Source of the DNA: Methylobacterium radiodurans
GTDB taxonomy: Bacteria; Pseudomonadota; Alphaproteobacteria; Rhizobiales; Beijerinckiaceae
DNA: 64,000 nt
Reading direction: 5' to 3'
NCBI RefSeq assembly: GCF_003173735.1
Contig: NZ_CP029551.1
Coordinates: forward strand, 2,938,001 to 3,002,000
Position 1 is the stretch's first letter, and each line of letters starts with the position of its first letter. Shown one piece after another: positions 53,942 to 62,983 of this stretch. Below the pieces are notes generated by a model. That model worked only from the letters and a program-made list of their open reading frames with translations, was not told the origin of the DNA and made no database searches. A program made the position numbers and the translations under genes.

Positions 53942-55159
53942 TTAAGCGGAGGCCGGCCCCGGCCGTCCCGCGGCCGACGCCTGCCCGCTCGACGCCCGGG
54001 CCCGCAGGGCCGCCTCGTAGCCCGAGAGCACGCTCTCGCCCATGTTGCGCATCGAGAAGCGGGCGCGCACGGCGTCGCTGAGCGCGCGGAAGCGGGCCTC
54101 GCGCCGCACGGGCTCCTCGTCGAGCAGGCGGCCGATCGCCTCGGCCAGCGCCCGCGCGTTCCGCGGCGGCACGAGGTCGCCGGCGGCCGCGCCGAAGATC
54201 TCCGGGATGCCGCCGACATCGGTGGCGACCAGAGGCTGGGCGGCGGCGGCGGCCTCCAGCACGACGTAGGGGAGAGACTCGGCGTAGGAGGGCACCACCA
54301 TCACCCGGCCGCGGGCGAGGACCGGGCGGATCGGCTGGGCGGGCTCGAAGACGACCGCGCCGGCAAGGCCGAGGCCGGCGGCGCGCGCGGCCAGGACCGC
54401 CTCGTCAGGCCCCGAGCCCACCATCAGCAGGGTCAGAGGGCGGCCGGAAGCACGCAGGTGCGCGAGGGCTTCGAGCAGCACCGGCAGACCCTTGGCCTCG
54501 CGCAGCTCGCCCACGTAGACGAGGTCGAACGGGTTCTCGGCCCGCACTACCGGCACGAACTCCGCCTCGCCGATGCCGTTGTGGACGATGCGGGTGACAG
54601 CGCGGGCGACGGTGGAGCTTGGCCCTACATAGGCGGCGTGGCGCCCGGCCACGTACGCGCTCTCGAACAGGAAGACGTCGGTCCGCCGGGCGAGCAGCCC
54701 CTCGACGCCCATGTAGAGCCGGTGCAGCAGGGTGCCCGGCCGGTAGTTGTAGCTGCCGCCGTGCGGAGTGTAGGCGCGGACCGGCGCCAGGACGCCCGTC
54801 CTGCGCACTGGGGCGAGCCGGGCATAGAGGCCGCCCTTGGCCCCGTGGCCGTGCAGCACGTCGGCGCCCACTGCCTCAGCACGGCGCGCCACAGCACGCA
54901 GGGCCGCGAGGTCGCCCGGATCGGGGTTGCGCCGCATCGGCACGCGCAGGACGCCAAGCGCCAGTTGCGGGGCGAGATCGGCCAGCATCTCCTCGGCCCG
55001 CACACCCCCCGTATCAGCGTCGCAGACGAGGCCGACCGCATGTCCGGCAGCCGCCTGGAGCCGCGTGAGATCGACGACGTGACGGAACAGGCCGCCGACC
55101 GGCGCTCGGAACACGTGCAGGATCCGGCGCGTCGGGCCGGCATCGGGTGGGATCGTGGA
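53942..55159 (-). CDS. Glycosyltransferase family 4
   Basis: 405 residues from GTG 55159 (GGAGAG upstream) rather than the longer GTG at 55198. N-terminal half: ILHVFRAPVGGLFRHVVDL, ADVLHGHGAKGG. C-terminal half: LVYVGELREAKGLPVLLEAL, VVPSYAESLPYVVLEAAAAA and VATDVGGIPE, the GT4 signature ending with the EX7E region. Adds a sugar in exopolysaccharide synthesis together with the 52361 gene. Acceptor not predictable. Confidence 0.88.
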   Translation of the reverse strand, partial: STIPPDAGPTRRILHVFRAPVGGLFRHVVDLTRLQAAAGHAVGLVCDADTGGVRAEEMLADLAPQLALGVLRVPMRRNPDPGDLAALRAVARRAEAVGADVLHGHGAKGGLYARLAPVRRTGVLAPVRAYTPHGGSYNYRPGTLLHRLYMGVEGLLARRTDVFLFESAYVAGRHAAYVGPSSTVARAVTRIVHNGIGEAEFVPVVRAENPFDLVYVGELREAKGLPVLLEALAHLRASGRPLTLLMVGSGPDEAVLAARAAGLGLAGAVVFEPAQPIRPVLARGRVMVVPSYAESLPYVVLEAAAAAQPLVATDVGGIPEIFGAAAGDLVPPRNARALAEAIGRLLDEEPVRREARFRALSDAVRARFSMRNMGESVLSGYEAALRARASSGQASAAGRPGPASA

Positions 55160-55361
55160 CACGGCACTCTCCGGGCGGCGGGACGCGCGGGCGTCCACCG
55201 AGACGTGGCCGCTACTCTGGCGGCGGTCCCTCGGCCGGCCGGTTAACCGGGCCGCGGCCGGTGCGGCTTTCCGTCAGCAGGGTCAACGACGGGCTAAAGG
55301 GAGCTGAGATCCAGTTCGGTCTGGGACCTCCCGCCGACGCGCGGAGGACCAGGGCAGCGTA

Positions 55362-55811
55362 TCAGCCGCCGGCCGGGCTCCGGAGGCTCGCGCCGAGATC
55401 CATGCCGACCGCTTCGGCGGCCCGGGCATCGAGAAGGCCACGCAGGGCGGCCGCGAGTTCCGCCTCCTGAAGCGGCTTCTCGAGGCGCGGCTTGGCCGCG
55501 TATCGCGGCAGGCGGCCGACGCGCACGTCGCCGGTGACGAACAGGTAGGGCACGCCGAGCGCGTCGAGCCGGTCCGCCAGGGGGTAGACCGTGTCCTCGG
55601 CGCCGAGGCCGACATCGAGGTTGATGTCGAGCACGGCGGCGTCGAGGACCTGCCCGACGATCAGCGCGAGCGCCTGCTCGATGCGGGCCACCGGCCCGAC
55701 CACGCTCGCCCCGGCCCCGCGCAGCCAGCGCTCCATCTCGACTGCGACGACGTAGTCGTCCTCGACCAGCAGGATGTGCAGGCCGGCCAACTGTGGGTCA
55801 GCGTCGATCAT
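55362..55811 (-). CDS. Single-domain response regulator
   Basis: 149 residues from ATG 55811. Receiver motifs: acidic pair EDD (17-19), phosphoacceptor Asp in AVLDINLDV, Thr in VTGDV and Lys in LEKPL. No output domain. The C-terminal 20 residues are extra. Receiver-only proteins act in phosphorelay or stress control; no kinase neighbours. Confidence 0.85.
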   Translation of the reverse strand: MIDADPQLAGLHILLVEDDYVVAVEMERWLRGAGASVVGPVARIEQALALIVGQVLDAAVLDINLDVGLGAEDTVYPLADRLDALGVPYLFVTGDVRVGRLPRYAAKPRLEKPLQEAELAAALRGLLDARAAEAVGMDLGASLRSPAGG

Positions 55812-55923
55812 GGACAGTCCCGAGGGCAAGATCCCAAAGGCTGCCACTGCGGAGCGGACGGACAACAAACTGGATCAAGATGGCCCTCCGCGCGGTCCGC
55901 GATGCGGCGTCGCGGCCGAGCGC

Positions 55924-56064
55924 TCAGGGCGCGGCGCGGGGTACCGTGGTGGAGGGCTGATTGTCCGTCGGCCCGGTCCGCAGGAACGTGAGGACGATGC
56001 CGGCGACGCTCAGGAAGAGGGCGGCGGCGAAGATGACGAATAACCAGCGGGGCATGCCCCGCAT
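55924..56064 (-). CDS. Small single-span membrane protein, 46 aa
   Basis: ATG 56064 begins MRGMPRWLFVIFAAALFLSV, an N-terminal membrane segment, followed by GIVLTFLRTGPTD and a Pro/Thr tail to stop 55924. One transmembrane helix of about 22 residues. Too short for standard gene finders; coding is supported by the coherent membrane pattern only. Confidence 0.5.
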   Translation of the reverse strand: MRGMPRWLFVIFAAALFLSVAGIVLTFLRTGPTDNQPSTTVPRAAP

Positions 56065-56112
56065 CTAGCGCGCGGGGCCCCGCCGGCGAGGGGACGGCGG
56101 GGCCGGACCGAA

Positions 56113-56580
56113 TCAGGCCGCCTTGCGACGGCTGCCGGCCTCGCGCTCGGCGAGGGCACCGGGGCGTCCGAGACCGATCTGCTTGGCGAGCGCCGAGCGC
56201 TGCGCGGCGTAGGCTGGAGCGACCATCGGGTAGTCGTCGGGCAGCCCGTAGCGCTGGCGGTAGGAGCGCGGATCGAGGCCGTGGGTGGTCAGGTGGCGCT
56301 TGAGCGTCTTGTAGGTCTTGCCGTCGATGAAGCTGATCAGGCCCTCATCGGTGACCGACTTGCGGATCTGGGCGGCGGAAGGCTTCTCGACCGGCTCCTC
56401 GGCGGGAGCGCTGCCCACGCCCGCGCCCGCGTGCGTCAACCGCAGCAGCGCGGCGTGCACGCCGGCGATCAGACCACCGAGCTCGGCCGCAGGAACCGAG
56501 TTGTTCGAAACGTAGGCCGACACAATGTCACCCGTCAGCACGACGATATCGGGAGTCGAGTCAGACAATTCTTCTGTCAT
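56113..56580 (-). CDS. MucR/Ros-family regulator lacking cysteines
   Basis: 155 residues from ATG 56580. The C-terminal region GKTYKTLKRHLTTHGLDP and RQRYGLPDDYPMVAPAYAA is the MucR/Ros DNA-binding domain. The canonical zinc-finger cysteines are absent: the place of CLECG reads SFIDGK. Cysteine-free MucR relatives (Ml type) can still bind DNA. A typical MucR controls exopolysaccharide and motility genes; both classes are in this window. The C-terminus is Arg/Ala-rich. Confidence 0.87.
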   Translation of the reverse strand: MTEELSDSTPDIVVLTGDIVSAYVSNNSVPAAELGGLIAGVHAALLRLTHAGAGVGSAPAEEPVEKPSAAQIRKSVTDEGLISFIDGKTYKTLKRHLTTHGLDPRSYRQRYGLPDDYPMVAPAYAAQRSALAKQIGLGRPGALAEREAGSRRKAA

Positions 56581-56986
56581 TTCTTGATGTCCTAGGAGAA
56601 GCCCCTCGGGGCTTAAGAACACGGATTACACACAGAGATCAAGGCGTAGCGCACACAGTAGCCAAGCGGTCCGCTCAGATCTCGTGGAAGCACTCACAAG
56701 AATCCGGGACGAACTTCCTGTCGCCGCCAAACGTGCAGCGATGCGTGCGCCGCAGCACAGAGCGGCAGCCGCTGGTCACACATCCTTACCACCCGCTCCG
56801 CCCTTACGGGCACGCGCCGCGCAACCGGACAAGACCGAAGAGGGCCGTCGCTTCGGCGGTGCGGGCTGCGACCGATTGTGCACTGCGGCAACGTTCTTGC
56901 CTCGACCACGCTCGCTTCGGGGCGCCCGATAGCCTCCCGCGCGAACACGGCAATTCCCAGAGGACATGAGAACAGAGAGATCCGCG
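56581..56986. promoter_or_regulatory. mucR upstream region
   Basis: About 405 bases between divergent mucR and a tiny membrane ORF. Lower GC near 56590-56700. It probably holds the mucR promoter and autoregulatory sites. An 82-codon plus-strand ORF here (56684-56932) lacks protein-like character. No clear promoter boxes. Confidence 0.4.
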
Positions 56987-57088
56987 ATGTTCACCAAGGC
57001 GTTCACCTACGCGATGATCGGCGTCTTCTCCTGCGGGCTGATCGCGACCTTCGTCGGATCGGCAGACCTGCTCCTGAACGCCCACTGA
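56987..57088 (+). CDS. Very small membrane protein, 33 aa
   Basis: ATG 56987 with AGAGAG upstream encodes MFTKAFTYAMIGVFSCGLIA, then TFVGSADLLLNAH: one membrane helix. An earlier in-frame ATG at 56966 would add seven residues. Supported only by composition and ribosome site. Confidence 0.4.
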   Translation: MFTKAFTYAMIGVFSCGLIATFVGSADLLLNAH

Positions 57089-57383
57089 TCCGGACCGATC
57101 GGCGGCCCGCCCGGAAACCCGCGCCGGGCGGGCCGTCGCGCGTCAGCCCCGGCTGTTCGGGGCCCCGCGAGTTCCTTGCCAGAGTCCGCGGCGGAGGGCC
57201 GACAGTCGTTCGAGCAGTCACGTCGGCCACCCGCTCGATCGGCCATTTGAAAGACAGATCCATGCACTTCGCCGGCGGGGGCAAGCCAGGATCTTAACCG
57301 CCTGTTTACCGACGTTAACCAAGTCTCAGCCTGCCGCGACCGCCTCCGGGTCACGGCGGTCGGGGACGGGGGCTGGGCGTCAC
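57089..57383. other. Gene-free interval
   Basis: About 295 bases between the tiny membrane ORF and the coiled-coil pair. Nothing convincing is seen beyond an AT-richer spot at about 57295-57330 that could be a promoter for the coiled-coil genes. Confidence 0.4.
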
Positions 57384-57851
57384 ATGGAAACGACGAGGAA
57401 GCTGCGCTGGGAGCGACCCGCCGGGCTCGCCACCGGGCCGCACCGACCCGACCCACTCGCCAGCCTCGTGCGCCTCGTCCGGTCGCCCACCGGCGGGCCG
57501 GACGCCCCATCGCCGGCCTCTCACGAGGATTGGGCGGGCCTGATCGACCGGGTGCGCGCCGCCGCCGGCCGTGCCCGCGAGGCGGAGGCCCACGCTCTCG
57601 ACCGCGAGCAGCAGATGCAGGACCTGATGCGGCAGGCGCGCGCAGAGGTCGACGCAGCGGAGGGGCGCGTGCGTGCCGCCGAGATCCGCGCCGCAGCGGC
57701 CGAGATGCACGCCGAGACCCGCATCCGGGAGGCGGAGACGCGGGCCGAGCAGGCCGAGGCACGCGCCCGCGCGGCCGAGGACTGGTTGATGCGGATCCAC
57801 GAGACCGTCGTCAGCGAGTTCGCCGATCTCGACGGGGAGGACGAGCGGTGA
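57384..57851 (+). CDS. Coiled-coil protein 1 of a pair
   Basis: 155 residues. From about 48 to 145 it is a continuous heptad-like Ala/Glu/Arg helix (AAGRAREAEAHALDREQQMQ, AEARARAAEDWLMRIHETV). The N-terminal 45 residues are Pro-rich. It ends with an acidic FADLDGEDER. Its stop overlaps the GTG of the next gene (GTGA). No family recognised. Confidence 0.6.
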   Translation: METTRKLRWERPAGLATGPHRPDPLASLVRLVRSPTGGPDAPSPASHEDWAGLIDRVRAAAGRAREAEAHALDREQQMQDLMRQARAEVDAAEGRVRAAEIRAAAAEMHAETRIREAETRAEQAEARARAAEDWLMRIHETVVSEFADLDGEDER

Positions 57852-58327
57852 GAGAGGCCGCGGAACACCGTGCCGAGCCGTTCCCAGGACCGAACCACCC
57901 GGCCGGGCTGACCCCGCTGCAGCGCCTCGTCGCCCTGGGTGACCAAGAGCGGATCGTCCACCTGTTCGGAACCGCGACGGGCGGGGCCGACCTCTCCGAC
58001 CCGGAGGCCGACCTCGAGGGGCCGGCCGCGATCCAGCTGATCCGCGAGGCTGGCGGGCGGATCCGGCGAGAGCGGGCGGAGGCCGAGGCCGCCGGGCAGC
58101 GCGCCCGCGCGGCGGAGGCTGCGGCCGAGACAGCCGAGCACCGGGCCGAGACCGCCGAGGCCGCGCTCGCGGTCGCCCAGGCTGCGGCAGAAGCCGCGGA
58201 GGCGCGGGCCCTGCGAGCCGAGGAGGAGGCGAACAGCGCCCGCGACGCCGCCGCCGAGGCCCGGCTCTGGCTCCGCCGCCTCGTCGCCTGCCTGAAGACC
58301 GAGTTCGAGGCCGTGCCCGAGGCCTAG
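57848..58327 (+). CDS. Coiled-coil protein 2 of a pair
   Basis: 159 residues from GTG 57848. Starts with a folded-looking segment (LTPLQRLVALGDQERIVHLF) then a long Ala/Glu/Arg coiled coil (AAGQRARAAEAAAETAEHRA) and ARLWLRRLVACLKTEFEAVPEA, similar in end structure to the upstream protein (WLMRIHETVVSEFADLD). It looks like a tandem paralogue with a different head. Function unknown. Confidence 0.6.
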   Translation: MREAAEHRAEPFPGPNHPAGLTPLQRLVALGDQERIVHLFGTATGGADLSDPEADLEGPAAIQLIREAGGRIRRERAEAEAAGQRARAAEAAAETAEHRAETAEAALAVAQAAAEAAEARALRAEEEANSARDAAAEARLWLRRLVACLKTEFEAVPEA

Positions 58328-58437
58328 GCGAGCCGCCCCTGAGGCCTTAGCCGGTCGAGCTGCAACCGAAAAAGCTCTCCGTCCTCGTTTTGACGCGCTC
58401 TTTCGCCGAACCGGCCTCCATCTCGGCGGAGAGCGCT

Positions 58438-58866
58438 CTAGGGCCGCACCGGGGCCTCAGGCGCGGGCGGGATCGGGCGCGGCCGACCGGCCTCATCGAT
58501 GGCCACGAAGGTGAAGGTCGCCGCGGTCACTCGCTCGCGGACCTGAGTGCAGAAGCGCCGGGCCCAGGCCTCGACGGCAATCTTCATCGAGGTGCGGCCC
58601 ACCTGCACGACGCGGGTGTAGACGCAGAGCACGTCACCGACCCGCACGGGGCGGATGAAGGTCATGGCGTCGAGCGCCACGGTGACGACCCGCCCCTGGG
58701 CGCGGTCGACGCCTGCGATGCCGCCGGCCTGATCCATCTGCGAGAGGACCCAGCCGCCGAAGATGTCGCCGTTGGCGTTGGTGTCGGCCGGCATCGCAAT
58801 GGTGCGGACCGTGAGGTCCCCCTGCGGCCGCTCGTCGGGCAGCGTTTCAGCGTCCATGAGGTCCAT
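58438..58866 (-). CDS. Acyl-CoA thioesterase, YciA-like hotdog
   Basis: 142 residues. DTNANGDIFGGWVLSQMDQAG is the YciA/BFIT hotdog motif with the catalytic Asp; VVTVALDAMTFIRPVRVGDVL follows. It hydrolyses acyl-CoAs, probably broad specificity. Stand-alone. Confidence 0.9.
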   Translation of the reverse strand: MDLMDAETLPDERPQGDLTVRTIAMPADTNANGDIFGGWVLSQMDQAGGIAGVDRAQGRVVTVALDAMTFIRPVRVGDVLCVYTRVVQVGRTSMKIAVEAWARRFCTQVRERVTAATFTFVAIDEAGRPRPIPPAPEAPVRP

Positions 58867-58929
58867 GCCGCACCTTCCCCATCGGCCATCAGAACCGATT
58901 CGGGGGCCGCTGTCAGCGCCCGGACCGGG

Positions 58930-59058
58930 TCAGGGCATGAAGCCGGCGAGCTTGAGACCGGCGGCCAGGAACACGGCGGCGGCGCAGACGAAGCATTCGA
59001 GCGGCACGGCCTGCCAGAGGTCGTGCGAGCGGGCGCGGCGCAGCGCGGCGGTCTTCAT
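58930..59058 (-). CDS. Very small membrane protein, 42 aa
   Basis: ATG 59058 has a perfect AGGAGA site six bases upstream. It encodes MKTAALRRARSHDLWQAVPL, then ECFVCAAAVFLAAGLKLAGF: a basic head and one membrane helix with two cysteines. No homologue known to me. Confidence 0.5.
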   Translation of the reverse strand: MKTAALRRARSHDLWQAVPLECFVCAAAVFLAAGLKLAGFMP

Positions 59059-59264
59059 GGGGCGTCTCCTCACGGGCGGCCGGTCTTGCCGCCAGCCGCT
59101 CCGTTGCGCCCGATTCTACATCGGAGCGGCGCGAAACACAGCGCATTCTGCCGATCCAACAGACATCGGCGCCGCTTTGTGAGGCATCTGCGCCTGGGCC
59201 AAGAAAAAACCCGACCGCTCGCGGGAGCGGCCGGGCGGGTCCGGGCAAGATCAGTCCAGAGCGA

Positions 59265-59555
59265 TCAGTAGTAGAAGCGGCGCGGGCCATAGAACCGGCG
59301 CGGACCGTAGAACCGGCGGGCGTAGTAGGGGCGGCGGTAGTACACCCGCGGGCGGTAGAACCGGCGGGCGTAGTAGGGACGGCGGTAGTAGCGGCGCGGG
59401 CCGTAGTAGAACTGCGCCTTCTCGGCGACGGGCGCGGCACCTGCCACGAGGGCCGGATCGGGACCGACCGGAGCGGCGGAGGCCCCATGCGGCGTGGCGG
59501 CCGCGAAGCCCAGGACCAGCAGGGCGGCCAGCAGGAATTTCCTCAACACGTTCAC
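59265..59555 (-). CDS. Secreted Tyr/Arg-rich repeat protein
   Basis: 96 residues from GTG 59555 with GAGGAG upstream. A signal peptide of about 27 residues (GASA-AP) is followed by repeats built on RRPYYARRF and YGPRR. There are about seven Tyr-Tyr or Phe-Tyr pairs with two to three arginines each. Similar repeats occur in alphaproteobacterial envelope proteins; the basic aromatic tail may bind peptidoglycan or polysaccharide. Unknown role. Confidence 0.7.
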   Translation of the reverse strand: MNVLRKFLLAALLVLGFAAATPHGASAAPVGPDPALVAGAAPVAEKAQFYYGPRRYYRRPYYARRFYRPRVYYRRPYYARRFYGPRRFYGPRRFYY

Positions 59556-59650
59556 AGCTCCTCGGTGACGGAGTTCGAGCGGGAGATGGCCCGACGCCGC
59601 GAAACGCCCGGACCGTCCGAAGCGTTGCACGGTTTGTCGGTGGACGTACA

Positions 59651-59836
59651 TCAGGCGATCCGGGTGGTCATGTCGACGGTCGGTGCGGCGGCGCTCTGCT
59701 TGACCAGGGCGATACCGTGCTCGCAATCCTCCCGGCGGGCGTAGCCCTCCGCGGAATCGGCCACGACGTTGCCGTTCTGCACCCGCAGACGCCACCGCCA
59801 CTGACCACCCGCATCCCGATACAGCTCGAACCGCAT
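59651..59836 (-). CDS. DUF1508/YegP-type small protein
   Basis: 61 residues from ATG 59836. MRFELYRDAGGQWRWRLRVQ, then NVVADSAEGYARREDCEHGI is the single-domain DUF1508 motif. Function unknown in the family; often present beside stress genes. Confidence 0.8.
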   Translation of the reverse strand: MRFELYRDAGGQWRWRLRVQNGNVVADSAEGYARREDCEHGIALVKQSAAAPTVDMTTRIA

Positions 59837-59969
59837 GGTCTGGCCGGGGCTCCCTACACGTACGACGGAGGGGAGATGGCGCGCCGCGCGGCCAGGGCCA
59901 GCCCCCGGAAACGCGAAACGCCGCCCCGCGATGCGGGACGGCGTTTCGGTGATCAGCCTGCGAGCCGGA

Positions 59970-61457
59970 TCAGGAGCGCGGGGCGCGCTCCAGCCAGCCG
60001 ATGGCACGGCCCTCGCCCCCGCCCTGCGGGCGGTTGCCACGGCGCGCCTGGCCGCCCGCGGGGCGGCCGTCCGGGCGCGCCGCCCGATCCTGGCGAGGCT
60101 CCTCGCGGCGGCCCTGCTGGGGACGGCCTTGCGGCGGCCGGCCCTGACGTCCGGGCTCGCCGGGACGCGCGGCCTGCGGCCGGCCCTGGCCGCCGGCACC
60201 CTGTGCGTGACGCGCCTGACCCTGGCGGGGCTGGCCCTGGCGCCCGCCGTTGCGCTGCTGCGGCCGCTCGGGCCGGCGCTCCTCGGAGGCCGCGATCTCG
60301 GCGGCCTCCTGGCGGGACGGCGGGGTGAAGCCCTCGGGGAAGCCCGCCACCGGCACCTTCTGGCGGGTCAGGCGCTCGATGTCGCGCAGATACGCCTTCT
60401 CCTCGTCGTTGCAGAACGAGATGGCGAGGCCGTCTGCCCCGGCCCGCGCGGTGCGCCCAATGCGGTGGACGTAGCTCTCCGGCACGTTCGGCAGGTCGAA
60501 GTTGACGACGTGGGTCACGCCCTCGACGTCGATGCCGCGGGCGGCGATGTCGGTGGCCACCAGAACGCGGCAGGTGCCGTCGCGGAAGGCGGCCAGCGCC
60601 CGCTCGCGCTGGGGCTGCGATTTGTTGCCGTGGATCGCCGCGCCGACGATCCCGACCTTGTCGAGCCCGCGCACCACGCGGTCGGCGCCGTGCTTGGTGC
60701 GGGTGAAGACCAGCACGCGGTCGATCTTCGGATCGCGCAGGATGTGGCCGAGCAGCGCCTGCTTGGCACCGGTGTGAACGAACATCACCTGCTGCTCGAC
60801 GCGCTCGGCGGTCGTGGCGACGGGGGTGACGGCGACCTGCACAGGATCGGAGAGGTACTGCTCGGCTAATCCAGCGATGTTCTTCGGCATGGTGGCCGAG
60901 AAGAACAGGCTCTGGCGCTTCTGCGGCAGCATCCGCACGATGCGCTTGAGGGCGTGGATGAAGCCGAGGTCGAGCATCTGGTCGGCCTCGTCGAGGACGA
61001 GGATCTCGACGCCCTCCAGCGTCAGGGCGCGCCGGTCGACGAGGTCGATGAGGCGGCCCGGGGTGGCGACGAGCACGTCGACGCCCGGCGCCAGCGCCCG
61101 CTCCTGGCGGCCGATGGTGACGCCGCCGAACACCACGGTGGTGGTGTAGGGCAGGTGGCGGCCGTAATCGGCGAAGGAATCGGCGATCTGGTTGGCGAGC
61201 TCGCGGGTCGGCGAGAGCACCAGCACCCGGCAGCCGCGGCGCGGGGCGCGGCGGTCCGAGAGCGAGAGCCGGTGCAGGATCGGCAGCGCGAAGGCCGCGG
61301 TCTTGCCGGTCCCGGTCTGGGCGATGCCGCACAGGTCGCGGCCCTGCATGGCGGGGGGAATGGCCTGCGCCTGGATCGGCGTGGGCGCGGTGTAGCCGGC
61401 CTCGCTGAGGGCCCGGAGCACGGGCTGGGCGAGGCCGAAATCGGTGAACTGGGTCAA
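59970..61457 (-). CDS. DEAD-box RNA helicase with RGQ-rich tail
   Basis: 495 residues read from TTG 61457, which gives the usual [17 protein letters not shown] start; an ATG at 61577 would add 40 low-complexity residues. Motifs: Q-motif [12 protein letters not shown], Walker [22 protein letters not shown], and [10 protein letters not shown]. From about 385 a 110-residue basic Gln/Gly/Arg/Pro tail follows ([20 protein letters not shown]), typical of RhlE-type helicases binding RNA non-specifically. Confidence 0.9.
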   Translation of the reverse strand: MTQFTDFGLAQPVLRALSEAGYTAPTPIQAQAIPPAMQGRDLCGIAQTGTGKTAAFALPILHRLSLSDRRAPRRGCRVLVLSPTRELANQIADSFADYGRHLPYTTTVVFGGVTIGRQERALAPGVDVLVATPGRLIDLVDRRALTLEGVEILVLDEADQMLDLGFIHALKRIVRMLPQKRQSLFFSATMPKNIAGLAEQYLSDPVQVAVTPVATTAERVEQQVMFVHTGAKQALLGHILRDPKIDRVLVFTRTKHGADRVVRGLDKVGIVGAAIHGNKSQPQRERALAAFRDGTCRVLVATDIAARGIDVEGVTHVVNFDLPNVPESYVHRIGRTARAGADGLAISFCNDEEKAYLRDIERLTRQKVPVAGFPEGFTPPSRQEAAEIAASEERRPERPQQRNGGRQGQPRQGQARHAQGAGGQGRPQAARPGEPGRQGRPPQGRPQQGRREEPRQDRAARPDGRPAGGQARRGNRPQGGGEGRAIGWLERAPRS

Positions 61458-61827
61458 GTCGGATGTCTCGTTGCAGCAGGACCGCGCGGCGCGCGGCCTG
61501 TCTGGCGGCGCGGAACGATGTAGCGGTCCCTGGAGCAGGAGGCTGCCCGCGTGATGGGGCGGCCCGGGTGCATGCACGAATGAAGAGGGGGGCCGGAGCC
61601 TCCAGGCCGCTCGTGCGGTCCCGCGAATCCGTCACGCAGCCCCCTCAAGCGGACCCTGGTCGGCCGCTGACGCTGCGCTGCAGTTATGCGGTGCCGCAGC
61701 TGCGAAGTCAATGGCGCGCTTCCGAGGCCGGCGTGCGACCTCCGGCTGAAGACAGCGGCACGGTCGAACCGGACGGCATCATCGCGGCGCAGTTCGGCGC
61801 AGCCTACCTTGTCTGAGCCGCGAGCCG
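61458..61827. promoter_or_regulatory. Leader of the DEAD-box helicase gene
   Basis: About 370 bases with no gene between the helicase and the 81-residue protein at 61828. Helicases of this class often have long leaders for cold or RNA-decay control; none of the motifs was recognised here. A window-spanning ORF through it is a shadow. Confidence 0.35.
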
Positions 61828-62073
61828 TCAGGCCCCCTCGTCGAAGCGGCTGCGGAAGAACACCTCGCGGCCGGCTCCGTCGATCACCCGCACGGCCTCG
61901 GCAGGCTCGCCCGCGCGCTGGGGCACCCGGGCGCGGGCGAAGAGCCGCAGCGCCCGCTCCTCGGCCCCGGCCAGATCCTCGACCCGCACCGAGACGCGGG
62001 AAAGGACGGAATCGGGCTCGGCGCGGTCCGCTGCGCCCAGGATCTCGATGTGGAAGGTCTCGCGCGCGCTCAA
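61828..62073 (-). CDS. Small hypothetical protein, 81 aa
   Basis: 81 residues beginning MSARETFHIEILGAADRAEP and ending REVFFRSRFDEGA. An alternating pattern and RVEDLAGAEERALRLFARA look like a real small alpha/beta domain. I do not recognise the family. Confidence 0.55.
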   Translation of the reverse strand: MSARETFHIEILGAADRAEPDSVLSRVSVRVEDLAGAEERALRLFARARVPQRAGEPAEAVRVIDGAGREVFFRSRFDEGA

Positions 62074-62142
62074 ACGGTCCGCCAGGTCGGGGGAGGGGGC
62101 CTCGGGGTTTCCGGGCCGGGCCGCATGAGATAGGCGCTCCCC

Positions 62143-62292
62143 ATGAATCCGCTCAAGGCCGGACTGATCGTCCTCATCTGCCTGATCCTGTTCTGGCTCG
62201 GCGTGCGGCTGGCGCGCCGCGCCATCGATCTCGGCATCGCGGCGGGCTACGAGGCCGAGCGTCGGCGCAAGGAGGACGAGGAAGGGCGTTAG
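62143..62292 (+). CDS. Very small membrane protein, 49 aa
   Basis: ATG 62143 encodes MNPLKAGLIVLICLILFWLG, one membrane helix, then a basic/acidic tail ending AERRRKEDEEGR. A charged C-terminal tail after a single helix is a recurring type in this window. Confidence 0.5.
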   Translation: MNPLKAGLIVLICLILFWLGVRLARRAIDLGIAAGYEAERRRKEDEEGR

Positions 62293-62393
62293 GGCCGGAC
62301 CTGGGCTCGACCTTGTCGCGGGCCGCTTAGCGTAGGAGGCACCCTACCGCCGGGGGCGAGGGCGAGGGTTCCGGCCGCTGGTGGGCGGGCCTC

Positions 62394-62855
62394 TCACCCC
62401 GGGAACCCGCCCGTCTGGCGCAGAGCCTCGCCGACCACCAAAGCGGCCGCGACCGCGACGTTGAGCGAGCGCATTCCGGCCCGGATCGGCACCACCACGC
62501 GGGCATCTGCCGCCGCGTGCACGGCTTCCGGAACACCCGCCGATTCCCGCCCCATCAGCAGACAGTCGCCATCCCGAAAGCCGAACGCCGTGTGGGGCAG
62601 GGCGCCCGCCGTTGTGGCGAGCACGAGGCGGATGCCCTCCGCCCGGCGCCAGCCCTCGAAGGCCGCCCAGGAGCGGTGCCGCGTCACCGCGACGTGGTCG
62701 AGATAGTCGAGGCCCGAGCGGCGCAGGTGCCGGTCCGAGACGTCGAAGCCCGCCGGCTCGATGATCTCGACGGCGACGCCCAGACAGGCCGCCATGCGCA
62801 GAAGCGTGCCGGTGTTCTGCGGGATGTCGGGCTGGTAGAGGGCGAGACGGAGCAT
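62394..62855 (-). CDS. trmL: tRNA (cytidine(34)-2'-O)-methyltransferase TrmL
   Basis: 153 residues from ATG 62855. MLRLALYQPDIPQNTGTLLR, DYLDHVAV, LMGRESAGVPE and VPIRAGMRSLNVAVAAALV are the SPOUT/TrmL blocks; the trefoil-knot SAM site lies in the last half. It methylates the wobble ribose of tRNA-Leu. An alternative reading from upstream adds only basic low-complexity residues. Confidence 0.93.
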   Translation of the reverse strand: MLRLALYQPDIPQNTGTLLRMAACLGVAVEIIEPAGFDVSDRHLRRSGLDYLDHVAVTRHRSWAAFEGWRRAEGIRLVLATTAGALPHTAFGFRDGDCLLMGRESAGVPEAVHAAADARVVVPIRAGMRSLNVAVAAALVVGEALRQTGGFPG

Positions 62856-62983
62856 GGCTACGGAGTTGGCGGCGGAGGCGAGGACGCGCAGGGCAGGTCT
62901 GCGCGCCGCGGCATCGCCCCGCGCTTGGCCCCGGGTCAAGCGGGCTTACCTAAGGGGACCCGCCTCGAGCCCCCGTGACCCTG

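Noticed and set aside
56684..56932. An 82-codon plus-strand ORF upstream of the tiny membrane gene
   Set aside because: Low-complexity composition, no ribosome site, overlaps what is probably the mucR control region.
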